Assembly: GCF_004345605.1 (NCBI RefSeq)
Contig: NZ_SLVY01000002.1
Span: 460,406-524,405 of the forward strand
Length of the DNA: 64,000 nucleotides
DNA from: Rhodococcus sp. SMB37
GTDB lineage: Bacteria; Actinomycetota; Actinomycetes; Mycobacteriales; Mycobacteriaceae
Direction of reading: 5' to 3'
In this document: positions 42,901-47,800 of the stretch, piece by piece
Layout of the letters: each line of letters opens with the position of its first letter
Numbering within the stretch: position 1 is the stretch's first letter
Position numbers and translations under genes: made by a program
The notes under the pieces: generated by a model
The model's input: only the letters and a program-made list of their open reading frames with translations
What the model was told of the DNA's origin: nothing
Databases searched by the model: none

Positions 42901-44613
42901 CGCGACGAGGGAGTTTCCGCCGAGATCGAAGAAATCATCATCCAGACCCACCCGATCGATACCGAGCACATCTGCGAACACGGCCGCGACCGCGACCTCC
43001 GTCGCGGACTCCGGCGCCCGGAACTCGGTGACGATCAGTCCGGGATCGGGTAGCGCGTCGCGGTCGAGTTTCCCGGTGGGTGACAGCGGAATGGTCTCGA
43101 GTTCGAGAATGACCGACGGAACCATATGCGAGGGAAGATGTTCGGACGCCTCGCGGGAGACCGCTCGGACGTCGAGGCCGACGCCCGCAGCGCGGTGTAC
43201 GTACGACACCAACTGCGTCTCGCCGGCCGCAGTCGAACGCCCCACCGTCACCGCGAAATCCACACCGGCGCACGACGACAACACCGCATCGATCTCACCC
43301 AACTCGATACGGAACCCCCGCACCTTCACCTGAAAATCGTTGCGCCCCACATACACGATCCCCGACCGAGCATCACGCGGACCCCGCACCACATCACCGG
43401 TCCGGTACATCCGCGCACCACCCGGCGCCGCCACGAACCGCGACGCAGTCAACCCCGCACGACCGTGATATCCCCGAGCAACCCCGGGACCCGACAGATA
43501 CAACTCACCCGCCACACCCACCGGAACCGGATGCAACCGCGAATCCAACACGTGACCAGCAGAATTGCGGATCGGCGCACCGATCGTCACCTGCTCACCC
43601 GGCACCAACGGATCCGACATCGTGATCACGATCGTCGTCTCCGTCGGACCGTACACGTTGAAGAACCGACGACCCGGCGCCCACCGCGCCACCAGATCCG
43701 GCGGACACGCCTCCCCACCGACCGCCACACACTCGAGCACACCCAACCCCGCCGGATCCACCGACGCCAACGCAGCCGGTGTCACGAAGGCATGAGTAAC
43801 CCCATGACGCACAACAAGATCCGCAAACTCGACCCCGCCGTAGACCGACGTCGGCGCCACCACCATCGTCGATGACGTTCCCACCGCCAGCAGCAACTCC
43901 ATCATCGACGCATCGAAACTCGGCGACGCGAAATGCAACGTCCGCGACCCCGGGCCCAGCCCGTACCGCTCCACCTGCTCGGCACAGAAATTCGCCAGTC
44001 CCGAATGCGACACCACTACGCCCTTGGGCTTACCCGTCGACCCCGACGTATAGATCACGTACGCCGTATTCTCGACCCGCAACGTCCGAACCCGCTCGTC
44101 GAACGACACCGGCTCCGCCGGAAGATCTGACAACTCCGCCACCGTCGCGGGATCGTCGAGTGCAATCCAGCGCGCCGTCACCGGCAACGTCGGTACCGTC
44201 TCAGCAAGGGCCAGGCCGAGGACCGCACCGGAATCCACGGTCATGTGTTCGACCCGGTCGGCAGGATAGTTCGGGTCGACCGGCACGAATGCGGCACCGG
44301 TCTTCGCGACCGCCCACGTCGCGACGACCGATTCGAGCGATCGAACGAATGCGAGCGCGACCACGTCCTCCGGGCCGACTCCCTGGCCGATCAGCAGCCG
44401 GGCGAGCCTCGAGGATGCCTCGTCGATCTCCGCGTAGGTCAACGAACGATCTTCGTATACGACCGCGGTGGCCGACGGAGCGCGTTCCACCGCCGCAGCG
44501 AGCAGCTGCGGGAGCAGTAGTGCGCGAGGTTCGCGACGCCGCGTCGGGCGCTGACGGGTGCGCGGGCGTCCGGAAGCCGGCGGGCGCTCGCCACGGCGAT
44601 CATCGAGATTCAT
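30952..44613 (-). CDS. Four-module NRPS: A-T-C-A-T-C-A(Thr)-T-E-C-A-T-TE
   Basis: A 4553-residue synthetase. Approximate domains: Arg-rich tail 5-32; A1 35-540; T1 555-625; C 640-1070 (HHIAADG); A2 1085-1595; T2 1600-1670; C 1680-2125 (HHISGDG); A3 2140-2650; T3 2665-2730 (GGDS); E 2735-3190 (HHLVVDG, GLGYGLLRY, FNYLGR); C of D-acceptor type 3225-3665 (HHILLDG); A4 3700-4195; T4 4205-4280; TE 4290-4550 (GWSLGG). Specificity codes read against GrsA-A: A1 DAMFAGVIV-K, A2 DVWDFILVS-K, A3 DFWNVGMVH-K (threonine, epimerised), A4 DALFVGGIM-K (hydrophobic). It starts with A, lacking an N-terminal C domain, so it can initiate a chain and release a tetrapeptide itself. The ATG at 44613, after AAGGGGAC, was preferred to a GTG 26 codons upstream. 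Confidence 0.95.
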   Translation of the reverse strand: MNLDDRRGERPPASGRPRTRQRPTRRREPRALLLPQLLAAAVERAPSATAVVYEDRSLTYAEIDEASSRLARLLIGQGVGPEDVVALAFVRSLESVVATWAVAKTGAAFVPVDPNYPADRVEHMTVDSGAVLGLALAETVPTLPVTARWIALDDPATVAELSDLPAEPVSFDERVRTLRVENTAYVIYTSGSTGKPKGVVVSHSGLANFCAEQVERYGLGPGSRTLHFASPSFDASMMELLLAVGTSSTMVVAPTSVYGGVEFADLVVRHGVTHAFVTPAALASVDPAGLGVLECVAVGGEACPPDLVARWAPGRRFFNVYGPTETTIVITMSDPLVPGEQVTIGAPIRNSAGHVLDSRLHPVPVGVAGELYLSGPGVARGYHGRAGLTASRFVAAPGGARMYRTGDVVRGPRDARSGIVYVGRNDFQVKVRGFRIELGEIDAVLSSCAGVDFAVTVGRSTAAGETQLVSYVHRAAGVGLDVRAVSREASEHLPSHMVPSVILELETIPLSPTGKLDRDALPDPGLIVTEFRAPESATEVAVAAVFADVLGIDRVGLDDDFFDLGGNSLVATRVAARLGERLDMRVPARLVFEGSTVVELAALVDAHTGDTTRTPLTAGPRPDPIPLSPAQQRIWFLNRFDTASAADNIPVALRLRGRLDIAALRAAVHDVIERHESLRTFYPDRDGVGCQVVLDASEVAPPVEVEIVHPADVPGRVARAVTTGFDVAEEVPLRVELLQVADDEHVLVLVVHHIAADGASTGPFVRDLATAYFARTAGETPAWSPLEVQYADYTLWQRAVLGHETDRGSVAAREIEFWTRALDGLPDRLDLPTDRPRPVEASGRGGTVLFEIDVPLHAAVAEIGQATGCSPFMIVHAALAALLARLSSTTDIAIGTPVAGRGEQALDDLIGMFVNTLVLRTAVAPGDTFAALLDRVRTGDIDAFAHAELPFERLVEVLDPVRSTGHHPLFQVALFFQNMDRPDLSLPDLDVEAVDLGGAIAKFDLQLTVTPRLDAGKPCGMSAQFTYATDLFDENTVRGLADGLVATLDALVSDLDTVVGDVDLLAPDVRRELVHAVNATDRAVDSGTLLSEYRAQVVRTPDAPAVVFGDEALTYAQFDARVNRFARYLIDTGVGPEALVAIGIRRSVDLVVAIYAVITAGGAYVPLDPDHPSERIGHILDTAMPVCVLTTVADSPDLPSDANAVEVDALELDRYAAQPVQDYELSGPIRPATPAYVIFTSGSTGRPKGVAVSHDAIVNQVAWMVHEYAIGADDVYLQKTATTFDVSLWGWFLPLRSGACLVVADHDGHRDPAYVADMIDRHRVTLTDFVPSMLTVFAAHAPAGSCSGLRLVFVIGEALPPETVAAFRRIGTNAAVHNLYGPTEAAVSVTYQAADATGVVPIGLPEWNVQVYVLDARLQPVPLGTPGELYLGGVQLARGYVRRPDLTSDRFVASPLGHTGERMYRTGDLVRWIRTGDGAVALDYLGRTDFQVKFRGQRIELGEIETALLAHSGVTQVVALVVPTPTGEQLVAYVVGESVDRQSLLATVRETLPSYMVPSAIVELDELPLNTSGKLDRKALPAPVFESREFRATRTPVEEIVAGVFGDVLDVDRVGRDDDFFELGGNSLVATQVVARLGSALGTRVAVRALFEYPVVEFLAAHVESASSEGSVAPLTAQTRPEWIPLSLAQQRMWFLNRFEPDSSVNNLPLAIRLRGPLDVEALRAAVADLIRRHESLRTVYPESDGIAQQVILPAASAVPDIVVVDTDHADVARHVEATVTGGFDLTEQVPLRISLLRLGHDEHVLVVVLHHISGDGFSMGPLARDVMLAYTSRAEGREPDWAPMPVQYADYTLWQREVLGSESDPESPITRQLTYWRETLKGIPEQLDLPADRPRPSVASYRGANTAFEIDAPTHAALEQLARARGASLFMVVHSALAALLARLSGTGDIVVGSPIAGRGELLLDDMIGMFVNTLVLRTEVKPSDTFGDLLARVRETDLGAFGHADLPFERLVEALDPERSQARHPLFQVALTFQNLGQSRFDLPGLSVEPVDFPITDAKFDLQVTVVEAFGPDGVPGGMAVALNYATDLFDEATVSEFGDRLGRMLSAVAADPDTVIGDVPLLTEEQRATLLEAWNESGTRASDRTLVQRFSDQAARTPDAIAVTFGDRHLTYRDLAARVNRLARELVDHGVGPDSLVAVAMARTDDLVVALLAVQQAGGGYLPIDLAYPADRLEFMLADASPVAVLVSGDHDGLPSTAIPVIDLAAIDLSTRSDAPVTDDERTAPLRSDNLAYVIYTSGSTGRPKGVQVPHRTVLELFENTRAAFEFDGDDVWALFHSYAFDFSVWELWGPLLHGGRLVVVDHFTSRSPEDFHALLVREQVTVLNQTPSAFYQLAEADRVAKEGDSGRLALRYIVFGGEALDLRRLADWYRRHTDDAPRLVNMYGITETTVHVSRLELASDDSKTAASLVGRAIPGLGVYVLDPRLRPVPVGVPGEMYVSGDQLTRGYLGRGALTAGRFVADPIGLPGTRMYRTGDIARWSASGQLEYVGRSDSQVQLRGFRVELGEIEAALTSVEGVAHAVAVVRTDAHTGDKLVGYVVPRAGTNVVPAEVLDEVGQFLTGYMVPDAIVILDALPLTPNGKLDKKALPSPVFVGDKEFRAPATPTEVAIAEVFADVLGIDEVGVDDSFFALGGDSIVSIQLVSRAKALGIVFTPREVFEQRTVAGLAEVARIGTGTAPLLVELEGGGVGDIPLTPIVRYMVERAGSFDRYTQTIALELPEGITRPDVVATLRAVIDRHDMLRASLRRSGTGEWVLATTAPGSVDVDSLVSHVEVPADADDDRWRSIAARELDSAEARLDPSRGTVLQFVWLDPAPGADRTGRMAVVAHHLVVDGVSWRILVPDFVTAWAQIDHGQPAALQPVGTSFRTWADALVRSAGDRTAELPMWTSILAGPDPLLGTRAFDPAVDLASTVEKVQVRVAAEVTDTLLTTVPELYHGSVNDVLLTGLALALAGWRRDRGTDELSALIGLEGHGREEDLVPGADLSRTVGWFTAMFPVRLDLSGIDLDDAIEGGAAAGTALKVVKEHLRAIPDKGLGYGLLRYCNSDTAGQLAHLPSGQISFNYLGRLDAGEVSQGQAAELGWLPAGDLGDLSGRDDSDAPALASVDINAVVIGGELGANLGFPAGLLDRDDVEELGQWWVRALEALATHAARPDAGGRTPTDLPLVEVTQRDIDAWEAEYPNVSDVWPLAPLQSGLLYHALLAEGQSDVYSTQVLIHLAGLVDPARLRSAAAALLDRHPNLRTTFVSGESGEPVQVVVDDVVLPWRELDLTGPGNPAADTVELDAVLRADQDVAFDLAAPPLIRFTMVRTGSESWTLAVTSHHILLDGWSMPLLMKDLLVLYATSGDAALLGRVPSYRSYLEWLGRRDHRESVDAWVHALGGVDEPTLLVGSEAGDAGATSAEHHIDLGRDRSDTLGEVAARLGVTVNTVLQGAWATLIARTTGRDDVVFGTTVSGRPADLPGVESMVGLFINTLPVRVRLGDSATTEELLQRIQVDQASLLDHHHVGLAEIQQRTGLGALFDTLLVYESYPVDRSGIAEAGSVDGLIVAGVNTRDATHYPLTVAVTAEDTVTLGFKYRSDILDADTVTTLAARYLRIIDGILADPAVPVDALPYLDSDEFEDLVHREGGPAESPVPLGDLLVAAAEGNPDGVAVVHDGREWTYAELDTFSSRLARLLIGRGIGTEDVVALGLTRSIESVAAVWAVAKTGAAYVPVDPNYPADRVAHMVSDSGAALGLTVTQHLVGLPGDVEWIDLTSEDTVARMETSPGGPVAAGERVRRVHAGNTAYIIYTSGSTGLPKGVVVTHSGLANFAAEQRDRYALGVDARVLHFASPSFDASVLELLMAFAAGATLVIAPPTIYGGRDLADFIRAERVTHAFITPAAISSLDPEGLDELRVLVAGGEAVPPELVSRWASGRAFHNGYGPTETTIMTNISAPLAPGDDVTIGGPIRGVGAVVLDVRLRPVPVGVAGELYLSGVQLARGYHGRAGLTSDRFVADPFGSGARLYRTGDLARWTDTGDIVYVGRSDFQVKIRGFRIELDEIDAVLRHDDAVDFSVTIARTSGAGVVRLVSYVTAAPGRVVETSELLRTAARSLPRHMVPDVVVVLDSMPLTPVGKLDRAALPEPATSMRPHRAPRTGLEALVARVYAEVLDVDRIGLDDDFFDLGGNSLVATQVVARLRDEIGVAVRVPWLLESPVVKDLAARLGVDVEAGAEVEGVAVSEADAALSVILPLRAGDPAESVFCLHPMIGLAWTYAPLAARLDGPGAVYGVQTPVLTEPDFAGASLDDLARRYADEIVATVPHGPYRLLGWSLGGVLAHAVAVELQSRGLSVEKLALIDSVPRIDTDRFESEISENLRTFGVEVDPGALDRQLPREAAEALVRAVPAELIELDIERTQRIFAAAMTSPDLINRHEPGVFTGDMEFFSAVEEHPTEADAADLWVPFVTGGIRTRFVPGEHGEMMEPTALDVIVPALDSDRVDLDPQ
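43220..43722 (-). repeat. 503-bp tract nearly identical to 49311-49813 (A domain of the next NRPS gene)
   Basis: This stretch encodes motifs A5 to past A8 of A1 in the four-module NRPS. It matches the equivalent stretch of the two-module NRPS with, as read by eye, one substitution (C at 43689, T at 49780). Outside it similarity drops sharply on the left, and on the right it falls to patchy identity. The coding strand here uses many GTG, TTG and GGG codons, unlike the GTC/CTC-rich surroundings. Likely gene conversion. Confidence 0.85.
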
Positions 44614-44781
44614 CCGTGTATTGTCCCCTTGCCCCGTCCCGTGCTCACGCCAGGCGTCACTCACCACTGTTTTCCTCGCACCTACGTCCACGTCAGGTCC
44701 GGCAGGTTACCGGACGGTATCGAGCCCCATTAGACCATCGGGGCACGATTCCTCACGTTACGGGCGTGTCGGACAGAGCGA

Positions 44782-44814
44782 GGTGGGGTGATCCGTGTTA
44801 CGGACCACCCCACC
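44782..44814 (-). terminator. Hairpin after the two-module NRPS gene
   Basis: GGTGGGGTG (44782-44790) pairs with CACCCCACC (44806-44814). After one mismatch TCCGT/ACGGA extends the stem around a 3-nt GTT loop. It lies 25 nt past the stop of the two-module NRPS and 170 bp before the next NRPS start, implying that the four-module gene has its own promoter. Confidence 0.65.
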
Positions 44815-44839
44815 ACCGGGACTGTTCAGCTGTTGCTGG

Positions 44840-47800
44840 TCAGGAGCGTCCTGCCAGCCAGCGGCCGAGAACCGGTCCGATGTGGGCCACAGCATCTCGT
44901 GACAGCATCCGCCAGTGTGTCTCCGGCACCATCTCGGCGACCACCACGCCGCTCACATGGCGGTGCCAGCTCTCGGCGTCCGATGCGCTCCGATCGTCAC
45001 CGGCAACGAAGACCAGCAAATCACCGTCGAACTTTCCGGGCCGATGCGTGGCCAGCGCGCGGTACGAGTGGCGCACTCCGTCGAACATCCGCTCGATGCG
45101 CGCAGGAGTGAGATCACCCAGCGGTGAAGGCAGCGCGGCGGCCAGATCCATCGCTGCTTCGGGTGTGAGATCTGCAATCGACATCTCACCGACGGTGACG
45201 CCGTTCGTCGCTCCAGAGGTAGCGCCGTCGGCGACACCGAACATGTCGGCGACGGTCGGCGCCGATTCCTGCAGGCCCGTATCCGAATCGATATCGGCGT
45301 CGGCGGGATAGGTGTCGAGCACAGCAAGAGTCGAGATCTGTTCGCCTTCACGTTGCAGCGCGACCGCGACGGCGTGGGCCAGTACGCCGCCCATCGACCA
45401 GCCCACCAGGTGGTAGGGGCCGTGCGGTGCGATGCCACGGATATGCCGGACGTACTCGTAGGCCCAGGCTTCGATGTCGGCGGGCATATCGGCACCCTCC
45501 TGCAGTGCGGGCGACTGCAGGCCGTAGACCGAGCGCTTGTCTCCCAGGTGACGGGCAAGACCTACGAAACTCCAGGACAGCCCAGTCACCGGGTGGAAGC
45601 AGAACACCGGCGCCCCCGCGCCTCCGGTCTTCAGCGGAAGTACAGCATCGAACGGATCGGTGGCGGCGGAGCGGGCACCGAGCGCTTCGGCGTCGATTCG
45701 AGCGGCCAACTGCTCCACGCTGGGATGAAGGAACAGCCACGGCAGCGGCACCTCGGCAAACAGGTACTCCCGCACGCGCGCGACCACCTTCACCGCGCTG
45801 AGTGACGTGCCGCCGATCTCGAAGAAGTCGTCGTCGAGGCCCACCTTCCCGGGGATGTCGAGCACGTCCGCGAAAGCGGCTGCGACGGCGTTCTCGGTCG
45901 AGGTGCGCGGTGCCCGGTACGGCCTCGGAGTCACTTCGGGTTTCGGGAGCGCCTTCCTGTCGACCTTGCCGTTGATGTTCAGCGGCACCGCGTCGAGGGC
46001 CACGAAACCCTGCGGAACCATGTAGGACGGCAGCATCCGGGCGAGTTCGGAGCGCATCGCGGGAATATCGAGCTGCTTCCCAGCGGGTACGACGAATACG
46101 ACGATGCGGTCACCGGACTGCACGGAAGCCCCCGGCTGAACCGAGGCGACGGCCTCACGCACTTGAGGCAGCGAACGCATCGCGACCTCGATCTCACCGA
46201 GTTCGATGCGGAATCCGCGAACCTTGACCTGGAAATCCGCGCGGTCGAGGTATTCGAGAGTGCCCGAACCGGTCGCGTCGGACGGTCGCCACCGTACGAT
46301 GTCGCCCGTACGGTACAACCGAGTTCCCGGGTCGCCGAACGGGTTCGCGACGAAACGTTCGGTGGTCAGGCCGGGTCGTCCGAGGTAGCCGCGGGCAAGC
46401 TGCGTGCCGGCGAGGTACAGCTCGCCCGGCACACCCGGCGGGACCGGGTGGAGCCGTTCGTCGAGGACGAACACCTGCGTGTTCGACACCGGCTCGCCGA
46501 TCGGCACAGAGGTCGAGGGCAGTTCGAGAACCTCGTGGGCGGTCACCGACACCGCGGCTTCCGTCGGGCCGTAGAGGTTGACCAGTCCGGAGGCGGACTG
46601 CGACAGTGCCCGTTCGGCGGTATCGACCGGCAGCACTTCGCCGATCGCCAGAACCTGGCGAAGCGTGTCGGGCAACTCACCGCCCGCATCGTCGAGTAGT
46701 GCGTCGAGCATCGACGGAACAACGTGCAGGGTGGTGACGTGCTCGCGCCGGATCAGGTCGTTGAGGTAGGCGGGGTCGCGGTGTCCGTCCGGTGCTGCGA
46801 TCACGAGCCTTGCGCCTGCGGTGAGCGCGGACCAGAACTCCCACACCGACAGATCGAACGTCGCCGCGGTCTTGAGGAGCACCGCATCGGACGAAGTGAG
46901 CGCGAAGTGCTCACGCTTCCAGACGAGCTGGTTGACGATCGCACCGTGCGACACCACGACGCCCTTGGGGCGGCCCGTGGAGCCGGAGGTGAAGATGACG
47001 TAGGCAGCGTTGTCGGAGCGCAGCGGTGAGATCCGCTCGGAGTTACGGATAGGCCGGCCGTCGTAGTCATCGAGCTCGAGAGAATCCAGCTCGAGAACGA
47101 AGGGACCGGCGGGGAAGTCGATCCGCTCGCGCGAGGTGGTCAGCACACCCGCCGGGGACGCCGTGTCGAGGACGTATCCGATGCGTTCGGCCGGGTGGTC
47201 GGGGTCGAGCGGCAGATACACCCCTCCCGCCTCGGCTACCGCATACATCGCGACGATCAGGTCGGTCGACCGTCGCATGGCGAGTGCCACCACTGTCTCC
47301 GGTCCTACACCCCGATCGATGAGAAGCCGCGCCAACCGGTTCACACGCGCCGCGAAATCCCGGTAGGTGACCGTGTCGGTCCCGTCGACGAGGGCCACCG
47401 CATCCGGTGTCGCGCGTACCTGGTCGTCGAACAGGTCGGCCAGCGTCCGGCCAGGACCGACGGCATGTTGTTCGGCCTCCCATGCCTGCAGCATGGCTTC
47501 GAGTTCCTGCGGGTCGTGGAGGTCGACGTCGCCGACCGGAACCGATGCGTCACCGACCACGGCGTTGAGGATCCGCACGTACCGGTCGAGCATCCGCTGC
47601 ACCGACGAACGGTCGAAGAGCTCCGTGGCGAAGCCGAACTCGATACCGAACCCGTCCTGCCCACCACCTGTGCCGTGGTCGACGATGGTCACGTGCAGAT
47701 CGAATCGGACGGATGTCGATGCGGTGTCGAGCGGCTCGACCTCCAGTCCGGGAAGGCTGAGGGAATCGACGGTGAAGTTCTGGTACGAGAAGCCGACCTG

